Positions 1-11,850 of a stretch of 64,000 nucleotides of DNA are shown in pieces. Each line of letters starts with the position of its first letter. The stretch's first letter is position 1. This DNA is from Gnetum montanum (lineage: Eukaryota; Streptophyta; Gnetopsida; Gnetales; Gnetaceae): NCBI GenBank assembly GCA_015680685.1, contig MNCI01029439.1, positions 238,672-302,671 on the forward strand, given 5' to 3'. Made by a program: the position numbers and the translations under genes. The notes under the pieces were generated by a model. That model was given only the letters and a program-made list of their open reading frames with translations, was not told the origin of the DNA and did no database searches.

Positions 1-333
1 ACAATTAACAATAATTAAAGTCCTATTTAGCTTAATCCATGCACTACAAATTTTATCCAAAAGTTCATCTTTATTGCCGTACACAATTGTGTGCTCAGGT
101 ACAGAATTGCTCGAATAAAGATCCGTTCACTTGGGACTCCTACTGCGGGCACATGGAAATTATTCTAACTATGGAATGGAAAAATGGCAAGAGTTTGGCT
201 AAGGTCAAGATCTAGATGGATAAACAAGGGAGAGCTGCCTCTTATTTATAGAACTTGTGGCGAGCTGCAATATCACGTACGCGATATCGCGGGGAAGGAC
301 GCGATATCGTGTATGTGATATCGTGTCCCATCA
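1..333 (-). mobile_element. Partial LTR L1 of the Athila-like family
   Basis: The sequence is the reverse complement of the 5' part of the LTRs at 56844 and 62711. It shares the R-region text with the AATAAAG block, the CTTATTTATAG block (a TATAAATA box on the minus strand) and three GATATC palindromes before the terminal CCCATCA at 333. The other end lies outside the window. No purine tract follows at 334, so this is the outer right end of a minus-strand element or a solo LTR. It is inserted into the 3' part of a plus-strand relative that begins at 334. Confidence 0.85.
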
Positions 334-2721
334 GTACCCTTATCCTTACCTGGGTTCCTAAGTGTTTTTTCATGGATTTATTACTATTACATGTCAACCA
401 ACAACATGCAGTTGAGTAAGTCTTTGCATGGTATGGTTCCCATCCTAAAATTCCAAAAAAAAATGATGGGAATTCAAAGCGTACCCCTTAGACAAAATAA
501 ATGGAATATATGCACTATTTATTGGACTAGAAAGACATGTTACCCATGCCTAAAGATCCCCTCTAACTAAGGCCCTTTCTTAATTCTTGGTTCTCTTTTC
601 TTCTTAAATAAGGAATGGTGTTTGATCTGTGGGAGCACTCTTATGTCTCAAGGAGGTGGACTAGTCTAGATTGGCAATGTGAAGTTATTGAAAGTGGTTG
701 GTTTCGTTCTAGACTAAGGATGGATTTTATCAGGTCATTTAACCACAAAATTCATGAGGGACTTCATAAGACCTTAATCGAGAACTCCATTCCACTTTCT
801 CTCTCTCATCCATTTATGCTTTCCATGCCTCACCTCATTGTCGATGTTCATGTCCTTATTCGATGTGTTGGTTTGATGTGTCGAAATTCTTAAGTAGTTT
901 CTTCCATGTTTTTGCACTTAACTTTCTATAACCATTAATCACCCATGGGGTCTGTGGACTCCTTGGTTTGAAGATATGCAAGGGCAACAAAGGGCATGTG
1001 GCTACTTTGGGGAGGACCTACTTGCATACCTTTTGATTGTGATAGCTAAGTTCTTTATCCTTAAGCATTCTCACAATCAAATCCTTTTGCGTGCCCCATT
1101 GATGACATCCAATTGTGCACATCTTCAAAAATGTTTTTTTAGTAAAATATTGTTTTTTGTTATTGTGAATTGTTTCACCCTCTTCAAGCATTTCATAGCA
1201 TTTGAGCTTTTCAGAATTTAATGATGAACTACTTATCCATTTCACCCCATTTTTCTATCTTCCCATTATCGGAGGTACGCTCTATGTTGTGGAGGCCACT
1301 CAAGTTTTTTGAATGTTTTTAAATTTTTCTATTTCCCACAAAGGTTTAACTAAGGACTAACACTAACATCATCAATCCATGAAGTTAAACCCTTTTAATG
1401 AACTCCGATATCCACAAAAATCAAATACTATTAAAAGAATCAATCCACCATAATCACAACCTAGCTAAGTGTAACTATTAATGAGACAAGGTACATGAAA
1501 GTTATAAGTTACACATTGCACACTAATCTGTGATTTTGTTGTGATTGTAGAGGGAAGTATGGACTGGAAGTGGGATTGTCTTCACTAAGGAATAAGCAGT
1601 AGCACCATGCGACAAGGCCACTTCATTATCATTGAATCTTCTCCCTCATTCTTTAGCTGCAAGAGGAGTTGGATGTCAGTTTTGGCCAAGATGTTCAATT
1701 CTATTATCATGAACACCCAATTTTGTAAAAGATTTTAAATCTGTATACTTGGGCACTTAGAATTTGTCTTTTTTATCTAAGTCAATTTGCATGTCAATCA
1801 ATAATCCCATACCTTCTTAATATTTTATAAGGGACTTACTCAAGAACGAGTTTTCATTCAGTCATGGGGGCATGATGAAGTGTATTTTTTCTAGCTCCGA
1901 TATCATATACCCGATATCAAGGACCACAAAGTGATGTTAGATATTTGATGACGTGAGATGTGTATCGGCCTATAAATATAACACTTGGGAGAATTGTTTG
2001 AGAGTCTTTTTATCATAGTGTAGTAGAGCTCTTATAATTTTACCTCCTGAAAGCTAGAATATTTTCCCAAGTGCCTGCAATAAGAGTCCTTGAGTGTATG
2101 GATCTTTATTCAAGAACTATTGTACTTGAGCACGATAGTGTGTGCGATAATGAAGATGAGATTTCTGACAAGGCTTGCAGCACTTTGGCTAGATTAAATA
2201 TTTTTTCATGCATTTAATGTTTTATGCAATTTCCTTTAATGCTTTAATTAAGTAAGCTAGATTAAATAGCAATTAATTAAGCACATAAGTATGAACACTT
2301 CGAGCATGCGCATGATAGTTGGTAATTCCAATAATGATTAATGTTTGGTAATCCAGCAGCGTTATACATGTTCAAGATGTGTACGGAAAGTGAGACTGGA
2401 TGCTTATGCTAAAATTAGTTAGACATTGGTTAGTTAGTTAAATTAAATTAGCAATTAAATTACTTCATTTCTTTCATCCTTTATTTTAAACACCTAAAAC
2501 ATAAAACATAAAAGTAATAAAAATCATATGCTTCAATTACACTTAACCATACCTTTGCATATTACAAGTGTAATTGGGAAAACAACGAATGACTGTTAGG
2601 ACAAGTTCACTTCCTAGAGACTAGTGTATCAGAAGACAAAGGATTCATGGAATTCAACTAGATCGTGTGTGAATGCTTAGTGATTCGTATGTTTGAGGGT
2701 AGGGGTATTCTTCGCTCATCA
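334..2721 (+). mobile_element. 3' end of an Athila-like element (post-integrase region plus 3' LTR)
   Basis: The stretch 380-900 aligns by eye with 61380-61860 of the complete element, including the shared CTAACTAAGGCCC, GGATGG and CACAT(T)AACCA blocks. A polypurine-like tract at about 1863-1872 precedes the LTR start TGATGAAG at 1873. The 92-residue reading frame at 615-893 is the counterpart of a similarly unconserved frame at 61566-61859, so I do not treat it as a gene. The 5' part is missing, cut off by the L1 insertion at 333/334. Confidence 0.75.
1873..2721 (+). repeat. 3' LTR L2, Athila-like
   Basis: It starts TGATGAAG and ends TTCGCTCATCA. It has two GATATC sites near 1900-1920, a TATAAATA box near 1971-1980, the AATCCAGCAGCG-type motif near 2352 and the GATCGTGTGTGAATGC tail shared by the family. 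It has few CpG sites compared with L5 or L7, as expected for an old methylated copy. Confidence 0.85.
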
Positions 2722-4535
2722 ACTAAGATAGCATGAACAAAATTTTTGTAAAAAATAATAAGAAAAGTAACTGTAGAGAAGAGCCAAACGAGTAGAAAAG
2801 AAGGATGGAAAAAATGAAGAGAAATAGAAAAGAAGATAGGCTTTTATACGAGGGTAGTGATAGCGCCTTATTACAGAACACTAAATATTCCTCATGTCAT
2901 TCTTATGAAACATAACATATATTAATCAACATAAATAGTTCTATATCCAAAATTCTAGAATTACAAACTAAGAAACTACTTAATTCAACAAATAACCTAT
3001 CAAGAAAAAGCACAACAATATATATCCATTAAAACAACACTAACATAGTACCCATATATTAATTCCTAAACATATAATGTATGTGCCCTTTAAGAAGCTA
3101 TTCTACAATTTTATCTATAAATAAAAAACAAATTAACTCTACATACACTCTTATAACAACAACAATGTATAATGCCCACCCCCAATCAATTTACTAAATT
3201 TAACAATAACCTATTGAAACAAAAGGAGGGGTGGATGTTAAAACACTGTAATAATAATAATATAGGTACACTCCAAGACATATAGTCCAATTTTAGCTTT
3301 CTAACCCAACATTACTTATTAGAATTGAACACATGACTTGAAGTTTCATATTTAAAAAAACCCTATATAATATACCCATTTTTACAAGAACAATATAATA
3401 CCAACACATACATCTCTAAACATACATTGTATACACACTCTAAATAATTATTCTACAAACCTCTCACACATTAAACAATATTTCAAATTGAATACATTAC
3501 CTATAAAAAACAAAAAAAACTATCACTACAATATATACCTATTATAATAACACCAAATAATACCCACATATAAAAGCCTAAGACAATGAGTTGTTACCCT
3601 AGCAATAAGACACTTGATTTAGAAACTCCAAGTCATAGATTGAATTTTAGTTAGAAATGTTGAATTATATAAAGTCTTAATTGTACTATATATTCATGTA
3701 TTAGCTGGGACTAATGCATGAATAAAATCGATCACTTTGGGCAAGGATAATGGCCCTTGAGATCCAACTTTAGAGATTTTACATTTTCATACGCAGCTCT
3801 TCAAGCTTCTATGAATGTGAAAGGACTTTTTTTCTTAGTGAATACCCTTGGGAACTTCTTAGTTAGGTGGCTTGTATTATATCATAGTCATGGTCAATAT
3901 ATTTGTACAACTATATTCCTCCACATTGATAATGTCATGTGTCTAGTCCCAATTTTGTGTCTTGGGTGTTAAAGTTATGGAACTAGCTTTACTCAATTGT
4001 GGGGAAATGATGAGTCATCTAATGACATTTTGTATATCAATTGTAAGCCTTGGACTCGAGAAGTATTTCACACCCAATTCTTGTGATTTTTTCATGCATT
4101 GTTAAGGTTTCTACATCCTAGATTTGTATCTTAGCCTTCCATATCACACTCCCACATTTGATGTATGTTTTGAGCTTCCTATGATGTTTTTAGCTTTATT
4201 CAAGAACCTTTCAGCATGTGCATCTTAGGATGTGCTAACTACCTATGTCAATGCACATCCTATATCAACATAGGAGCACTAATGCATCCTCTAATAGGTC
4301 TAGTTTAGACCCTTTACTCCAAGGTTACTTTCGTTGTGTTTTCAAGTTACCTAAGCTGCATTGATGGACATCTATTGATGCATGAGTGCTAGCAAACCTT
4401 TATTATTGTGTTGCAAAAGCTATAAATACCCAAGATAAGCTTTCACATAAAATAATTCATTGATAAAATTTTCATTTGGCTTTTAATGTGTGGCTTTATG
4501 TGTAGAGCTTTTCCTCCCTTGGATAAGTTGATTTT
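2722..4535. other. AT-rich intergenic DNA
   Basis: No coding region longer than short random frames is seen, and no recognisable element ends. The stretch 2880-3560 is strongly A-rich with recurring ATATA and AACAACA strings. The 71-residue frame at 3757-3972 resembles nothing I know. This may be very old transposon remains. Confidence 0.5.
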
Positions 4536-5421
4536 TGATGAGCCATGTTTTGTAGGGCTATGATATTGGGTATTCGATATTAGAGTTGCAATGTATGGTA
4601 TCCATTATTGAGGCACAACCTCCGATGTTGGGGATTTGATATCGCCCCTTCCATGCTAGCCTATAAATACCACACTTGGATGCATGGTTGAGAGATACAT
4701 ATAGAGAGATAGATTCATAGATTTTGATAGATTTCAAGTTTTGTTAGTTTCCAGTGCATGCCTATAGTGCGATGTTAAGTGATTGTATGCCATCCTTATT
4801 CAAGTGTAACATACTTAGACACATTACATGTTTGGCAATAAAGATCAAGATTACTTCCATCATTGCAACATCCACTTAACTTTATTACTGTTTTTAATAA
4901 CTTAAATGCTTATTGTTTTTTTTAGTTAATGTTCATCATTTGTTGTTCTTTATTATTTTTTGCTATTAAGAAGAATGAGTATGACTAACCGTGAGCACTT
5001 AAGTGTAGTTACTTGGTAACCCAGTAGTGTTATCATTTGGTACACCTAGTAACGGTACACTTGGTAATCCCAGCAGTAGTTACGTGAAGTCCAAGGTGTG
5101 TATGAAAGGTTAGGAATGGATACTCATCGCACGTAGGCTAGTTTAGACTTTACTTTGCATTATTAATTAGATTAAAAAATTAATTTATTTATTATCATTA
5201 GGAGTAGCGTAAGGCCTAACAACATCAAGAATCATATGCCTCACTCTAGACTAAACCATACATGACAAAGCTACCACTAGTTCAAGTGAGAAGACAATGA
5301 ACTCAGATTAAGGCATAACAATCTAGATACACAACTAGTCTCATCCACGGAATTCAACCGGATCGTGTGTGAACACTTATGATTTATATGGTTGGGCATA
5401 GGGGTACCTTGCCCCTCATCA
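4536..5421 (+). mobile_element. Solo LTR L3 with perfect ATTTT target duplication
   Basis: The LTR starts TGATGAGCC at 4536 and ends CCCCTCATCA at 5421. ATTTT at 4531-4535 is repeated at 5422-5426. It has a TATAAATA box near 4663-4670, the GGTAATCCCAGCAG motif and the GAATTCAACCGGATCGTGTG tail. Most GATATC units have decayed to GATATT or GGTATC forms, so it is one of the older copies. The internal region was lost by LTR-LTR recombination. Confidence 0.92.
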
Positions 5422-6329
5422 ATTTTCTTACTTCTTTGTCTTTTGTATTTTGAGTTGCTGCATTCACAAGTGCACCTAGAATCTATTAGAGTGCTACTTT
5501 GCTTATGTAGCCTAGAACCATTTGGTCAATGCAAAGTGCAGTGTTTTCCTAGTGAATAAAGCTCATCATTTTTCCTTATTCTATCATTGATGTCTTAAAC
5601 ATTAAAAACACTAAAAATATTTGTTTAATTTTTATTTGATTAAGATGCAACAATTCAATTCTTATCCAAGGAGATCATAATTGTACGACATAATGTTGGA
5701 CAATAGAGGTTGTGACTATAAGCCATGGTATTATATTTTGCATGTGGTGTTGCATTTGTCCCTAAAAGAAAGTGCAACACAAGCATTGCACCTATTCCCA
5801 AAAGGGATTGCGATGCATGTGTATTTATGTTTATTTTTTTATAAATATAAAATTCATAAAAATTATAAAACATAAAATTATAAAGATTCTCTCTATCTTC
5901 TACTATGGCAACATGGATTATAATCCACACAATATGTATTATAATATCTTTTATATTTATTGAATGTAATGATATACATGAGTGTTCTTGGCAATCCACT
6001 CAACATTGTCTTTGAAGCTTATTACTATATTGCACTACATTTTGGATGATAAACCCTATTGGTCCAAAACTAATAGGAACACTATCACTCAATATTTACT
6101 TTTGAAAAAGAAAGATGATGTTCATGTATTAATTTACTACTAACTACTCTTCAAAATGCACTACGAATCATTATTTTTCAAATTGGTAGTAAATTACTAA
6201 AATCTTTACCATTTTTTTATAATTTTTTCTTAAAGGAATACATTCTAACTAGAAGCATTGCTAGAAAATAAAAGGCATATTACATCTATAGATACAAAAT
6301 CTTTCCAATACGAGATATAAAATTTGATG
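5422..6329. other. Intergenic DNA
   Basis: No recognisable gene. Overlapping short frames at 5655-5999 on both strands are low-complexity AT-rich chance frames. The part from about 6240 may be the degraded 5' part of the LINE that follows. Confidence 0.45.
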
Positions 6330-8110
6330 AAAAAGCATCTAAAGATCAATTAGAAGACATATTATTAGAGACTACAAAAAAATTAACATGCAAAAGTAGT
6401 TTATGATTAAGAAGTTTTTTTATATGAAGAAAGTCTTCAAATAAGATTAACTCTCAAAAATTCCTATCATAAAAAATATTTAAATAATGATTATATGAGA
6501 TTTCTTCAACAATGAAAAAAGAGAATTTCTAAAAGGGCATCAAAATAATATAGTGCAAGTGATAAAGCAAGATCCATGAAATTTTTAAAAAGTTTTTAAC
6601 AATAAAGTTTCTCCAAGTAACGATATATCATTTATAATGATACAAAGGTTCTACAAAAAATTATTTCATCATGAGACAAATATCATAATAAGTTGTATGC
6701 TTCCTTATATTTTACAACTTATGCATGATGATGTGGTAGTGGGAATTATGAAATTAGATTTTGGAAAAGTTATAGATGCAGAAGGATTATATGTTAAATT
6801 GTTAAAATGTAGTGGGGAGGTAGTGTGAAAATAGACTTGAAAAATGCTTAATGAAGCACATCAAAATGGTTTGACTAGACAATGAATGATTAGTAAAGTT
6901 GCTGTGACTTTCAAAAAATGAGAAAAATTATATTTAAATAGTTATAGATTGATCATGATTAGTAACTTGTTTGCCAAATTGTTAGGTACCATTTTGGAGA
7001 AAAAAATTGGGATTGTGAGCAGAAGGAAATAATTTACATGTTGCTTCATAAGCAAGATTCAGAACAAAACATTTCATACTAGATCATTTGCTTACAGTTA
7101 GATATTGCATTGAACAAGCAAAGGGAAAACAAGGTAGAAGAATTATTTGCTGTATGAATTTTACTAAAGCATTTAACTTTGTTGTGAGAGAACAATTATA
7201 AAGTAGACTTATCAAACTTAAAGTTGATTTTGGTTTGCTTAATGATATCAAAAATTTATATAGAGAAATAATTTTTGAATTAAAAGAGAAACAAACTATA
7301 CAATCTTATAAATTTTATGGTAAGATAGGAGTAAAGCAAGGTTGTCATCTTTCAACAATTTTGTTTGGCATTTTTATTGATGAACTAGAAGAGTGAATTG
7401 TAAAAGGTACCTCTAGATCATGCTATGAAAGTGGAGCAATCATGTATATGACTTTTAATCTTTGCAGGTTATGTAGTACTAATAGCAAATTCAAATTCAA
7501 AGTTAAAAGCAATGTTGTATCAACTATAATAATTTTGTGAATGTATAAAAATAAGGTGAATATTGAAAAAATAAAAGTGCTATTTGTGGAACTAGTAACA
7601 AATATTATACTATTCAACTAAATAATAAAAAACATGATATTGTGGATACTTATAGATATTTGGAAGTAGAATTCTCTCAAAATTATAAGAGGAAACACTA
7701 TATATTAGGAGCTGCAAATGGATGGAAGGTCTTTTATAGAATAAAGAATAAACGTACTAATCATAATATTTGGACATGAAGAATTCTAAAATATCGTTTT
7801 CAAACAAATCCACAAACTACAGTGCTTTAAAATGTGTAATGTGAGGCCTTGGTTTTGATCAAGAATCATAAAAAAGAATTGAAAAACTTAAAAACAAATT
7901 CTTGTTGGATGAATTCAAGGTAAAATCTTAAGTTCTATATGCAATAATTTTATTAAAAGCTAATTTGTTGCCATTGGAAGTTGAAGCAATGTATTACTTC
8001 TTAACATTTTACTTGAGAAATAAAAATAGCAATAAGATCTTAGAAGTGATTATCCAAAAATCTCAACTTCTTATGGACGTTATGTAATCTTGAATTGGAC
8101 ATGTATGTTA
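6330..8110 (+). pseudogene. Decayed LINE (non-LTR retrotransposon) reverse transcriptase
   Basis: Read across several frameshifts and stops, the plus strand gives ordered pieces of a LINE reverse transcriptase. At about 6660-6830 there is LLPY-like text (LPYILQLMHDD) and AEGLYVKLLK. At about 6936-7010 there is NYRLIMISNLFAKLLGTI, the motif before the RT fingers. At 7155-7200 there is NFTKAFNFV (catalytic block A, normally F-x-D-F-x-K-A-F-D). At 7328-7396 there is GVKQGCHLSTILFGIFID. At 7467-7490 there is GYVVLIA where YADD-V-LIA is expected, so the catalytic aspartates are gone. At about 7640-7730 there is TYRYLEVEF followed by GWKVFY. At about 7955-8030 there is LLPLEVEAMYYFLTF. The QGCxLSxxLFGxxIDELE signature suggests a LINE group other than the common plant L1. 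No endonuclease domain or poly-A tail could be placed. Confidence 0.8.
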
Positions 8111-9078
8111 TGTAATTTGAATTCTAGACCTTTATATGGTAGAATCTGATCATTAAGTTTCTACTACAACTCTAATGGATAAGTTATATTTTATTTAAAG
8201 GATGGTTTAAGAATATTTTGTATTTAATTAGTTGAGATCTAAAATGAACTTATGATTTCTTATGCCCTATAATTTGATTTTGGTTGAGAATTTATGTCGA
8301 AGTTACCAAGGTGTGACATTTGGTTACCTACTTTAAGACATACATTTGATGCTCCTAGCATTCGTTGAGCTAGAAAGAAGGAAATTAATACTTGAAGCTA
8401 CTTTATGAAATTGGAGTTATCTTATTTTGGATATTTATTAATTTTATTTAGAATCAGTAAATCTAGTTCTTCTCCTCAATCTAATAAATGCTTTACCCTA
8501 TGATTGAATTTCTTATCTTCAAAGCATCAATTGTATTCTACACTTTTCTTATATTCTAAAAAGTTTCAAGAACTCAAATGAAATAACTCATGTTTTACAA
8601 CCTATAAAAAAACCCACACTACAATCTAATCTCTCAATCTCTTCAAGGAACTCATTGCTCATCTAGTTGAAGTAAATACATCTATTATTCATCCTATTAT
8701 GTTACATGGATACAAAGTTTGGGACCAGGCCTTAAGCCTTAGTGCTAAAAATGGGAAAGATCTTTGAAAGAGTACAGAACTTTAGGCTCTTAAAACATAA
8801 TAAAAGCTCATTTTCAATTTCAGTAGTTATGTATAAACTAATTTCTATTCTGCAATTTACAGTTTTTTGTTTTGAGCTTTTGCTTTTTGAATTTTGGGAA
8901 TGTCAAAAGTTTCTGAGGACTTTTTAAAAATTTGTTGAAATGGAAGTTTTTTTATGGTTCGGTAGGTGGTGGAGGATTTGTGGATTATTTGTGGTTTACC
9001 TTACTTAATCTTTAATTCTTTTTCTCAGTTGATTTCCCTTGCTGGATGATCTTTAAATTATGAAATCAATTAAGATCA
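8111..9078. other. Intergenic DNA, possibly LINE 3' remains
   Basis: No gene is recognised. The text after 8110 may continue the LINE 3' end but no domain is readable. The 61-residue frame at 8742-8927 is AT-rich and unconserved. Confidence 0.4.
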
Positions 9079-9849
9079 TTGATGCCAACATCGCCCATGC
9101 TACCCACAGGGCCATAATCAATAGCACAATTAGCACAAATGGCATCTAGATGGTTGGTATAAAATTGCTGGTGAAGACTAAATAATTTCAGTTATGCAAT
9201 ACAAATAACATTGAAAATGAATACCACATTTTCTTACAATGTTCTACATTAAAATACATTAAATATAAAATACAGTATTTCAAATGGATTGATTTCCTAC
9301 CATGAATACTTGGTAATTCTTAAAGAGGCTATCCTACGGCTACTGGGAGGTGAGTGCATTTTCCCAAGGGTATCAATGGGTATAGTAGTGTCTTATAGTG
9401 GAAGTTAAGTATTCATTGCCAAGTTATATAAACTATGTTAACCTCTTAAACATTTGCAGTTGGTAACTTGAAGTTAAAAAAAACACACATGTCCATGGTG
9501 GTGGTGGGGAGTCTATTGACGAGGACTATTTGTGAAGGGTGGTAAGAGTTACGTTGGCGATCATGGGCGGGAGTTATGGAAGGGTCATAACTGACGTGGG
9601 TGGTGGTCAAAACTGACATGCATTATGATGGTGGAGGTGGTGGGCAGCAGCTATAAAGGAGGAACTAGTAGAGGGGACTGGGACATTAGATCCTGGGGGC
9701 CAACCATGAAACTAGTAGGCAGCGGTTTCTTATTGTATTATTGAATTGCAAAGACATTCAATTTAAATTCCCCAATTTTTTTTGCATGGTTTATTATTTT
9801 AAAATTTCACAGAGTCTTCTCTAGCTGAGACTATTCTTATGTTTCCATA
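9079..9849 (+). repeat. Copy A of a long LTR-like repeat (probable 5' LTR of an old Gypsy element)
   Basis: Copy A runs parallel to 26026-27834 (copy B) at high similarity, from TTGATGCCAACAT through GGTGAGTGCATTTTCCC to CCATATCCATA. Copy B starts TGTTGATGCC right after a G-rich purine tract, as an LTR should. About 1 kb present in copy B (26690-27697) is absent here between GGTTTCT and TATTGTATT near 9732. No ORF is conserved between the copies. A and B flank the Gypsy gag/pol remains in the same orientation, so A is probably that element's 5' LTR. Similarity ends near 9850. Confidence 0.65.
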
Positions 9850-10587
9850 TCCATAATTTTTAATAATTATTTTTTATTTTCAAAAACAATTATCAATTTT
9901 TTACCCTTTTTAGGTTCTTTTTTTTTCATTTTCCTTGTTTTTTTCTTATCTCAAAATTGTTGTCTTCCTAAATTTTATTTTTCTTTCTTGCAAACCTCTA
10001 TTTTCAAATCCTTTATTTTCTACCTTTTTTTAAAAAAAAATTGATGTTCCCCATTTTCTGAATATTATCATATTCATTACTAGAATTGTAAACCTTCTTT
10101 TCTCAGTTCTAATTTTGGCGATCCTTACTTGAGTCCTCACTTTGGTAAGGTGGTTTTATTTAATTATTCAATTTTAAATTTTCTTTTCTGAAATTTTTCA
10201 TTTTACTATTTTCTTTATAAATTTTATAAATATTGCAATTTCATGCATTTATTTTTCTTTAAATTTTTTTAAATAGCATATTTTAGTATTTTTTTTAGAA
10301 AAAAAATATTATTGTAATATTTCTTTTCTTTTTATGAAATTTTATAGTTTTATTTTAACATTTGTTTTGGCTACCTATCACTTTACATTAAGGAAACAAT
10401 GAGCTTCACATTTTCCAAGTTCTCCTCCTAGGAGAACTTGGACTAGGATGGCAACCAATTAGCCCTTGGGTTCCTTGGTGAGCGTCCCCTTTAACTTCAC
10501 TAACTACCATGATATCCCAAAATCACTCCAAAACGTAAACTTGTTCTTCGATCCCATAACTGTACTAGTCATGCCTGCTAACGTATA
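9850..10587 (+). other. Pyrimidine-rich leader region of the old plus-strand Gypsy element
   Basis: This lies between LTR copy A and the minus-strand insertion at 10588. It is T-rich with long T and A runs. TGGCGATCC at 10116 could be the start of a decayed primer-binding site, but the match is weak. The end, near 10390-10587, should hold the start of the gag whose remainder resumes at 21199. Confidence 0.4.
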
Positions 10588-11184
10588 TGATGAGTGGTGA
10601 GGTACCCCTACACTCAACCATACAAATACGAGCGTCCACACATGATCCAATCAAATTCCAAGGACTAAGTGCTTATGCACCTTCACATAACAAGGACGAG
10701 TTAGTTAATCGTTGTCTTCCCAAGCTTACTTGTATGGCACGATTGAATGGTTAAGTAAACTTGAGGTATATGATTTTTATATATTTTTTATGTTTTATGT
10801 CTTGGTGCTAAAAAGGAAGAAGTGAAATAATTAAGTAACTAATTTAATTTANAATAATATTAAATAAACTATTCTGAATGCTGCAAGGTTTATCACAAAG
10901 TTCGTCTTTATTTCTGGCCACAAGGTGTGTTCAGGTACACAATGCTCGAATAAAGATCCGTTCACTTTATGACTCCTACTGCGGGCACTTAGAAATAATT
11001 CTATCTCTGCAAAAGGAAAAAGAAAAGAGTTCAGGTAAGGGACTAAGACTAATTGCCAAAACCAAGTGTACCTGCCTCTTATTTATAGGCAATGAGACAA
11101 GTTCTGACATCGAATGTCTGATATCACTTGGTAGGCTCCAATATCATGAACCTGATATCGTGGCCCTGATATCACAGCTCATCA
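10588..11184 (-). repeat. 3' LTR L4 (collapsed at a single N)
   Basis: It starts TGATGAGTGG and ends CAGCTCATCA. It matches L6 (20367-21198) closely on both sides of N at 10852. About 237 bp that L6 has between 20630 and 20866 are missing exactly there, which points to an assembly gap of unknown size and not a true deletion. Three GATATC units lie at 11119-11176, and a TATAAATA box on the minus strand lies near 11078-11086. Confidence 0.9.
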
Positions 11185-11196
11185 TACTCCCATGAC
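11185..11196 (-). other. Polypurine tract of the minus-strand element
   Basis: Read on the minus strand, AGTCATGGGAGTA abuts the LTR start TGATGAGC. The equivalent GTCATGGGGATA precedes the 3' LTR at 62711 and GTCATGGGGGCA precedes the one at 1873. It primes plus-strand DNA synthesis and here proves which LTR is the 3' one. Confidence 0.8.
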
Positions 11197-11850
11197 TGAA
11201 TGAAAACTCATCCTCGAGTTCCTTACAAAATATTGGGAAGGTATGGGATTATTGACTGAATGACAACTAACGGTGACATGAGGTGACAGATTCAAAGTGC
11301 TCGGTGAACGGATCGACAACATATTATAGCATTGGTGTTCATAACCATTGTGGTGAACATTGTACATAAATGACATCCAAACTTTCATTTGACAGCTTGA
11401 AGAGAAAAAGAGGGAGAAAAGAAAGTGAAGTGCATTGCTGTCGATGTCGAAACTATGCACTCCATTGTTTATCCATAGCCACAAGACCAACTTTTTCCTT
11501 GCATAAATGCTCCAGCTCCAGTCCATCCTGAGTGCTCCCTCCTATCCCAGTCCATTATTCATGCAATTGCCATCTGCACACACAACACAGTCACGAATTA
11601 GCAAGGATAAATAAGATATGATGTAGTTGATACCTTGCCTAGATATGATGCACTTTGGCAAGGTTGTGGGTATGGCAGATACTAGGTTAGAGGTGTGTAA
11701 CTGATAAATACCCAAGGTGTAGGGGTGAGATAGGTAATAAAATGGAAAAATTTGTGATAGGGCCCCCATGACTAAGAATGAACCTCCAGTAGCAATATGG
11801 TGAAAAAACTAAAGGAACAAGAAAGATGAGAGAAATAACAACAAGGAAGC

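Noticed and set aside
5655-5999. A 114-residue minus-strand frame
   Set aside because: It has AT-rich low-complexity composition, overlaps two similar frames on the other strand and has no recognisable motif.
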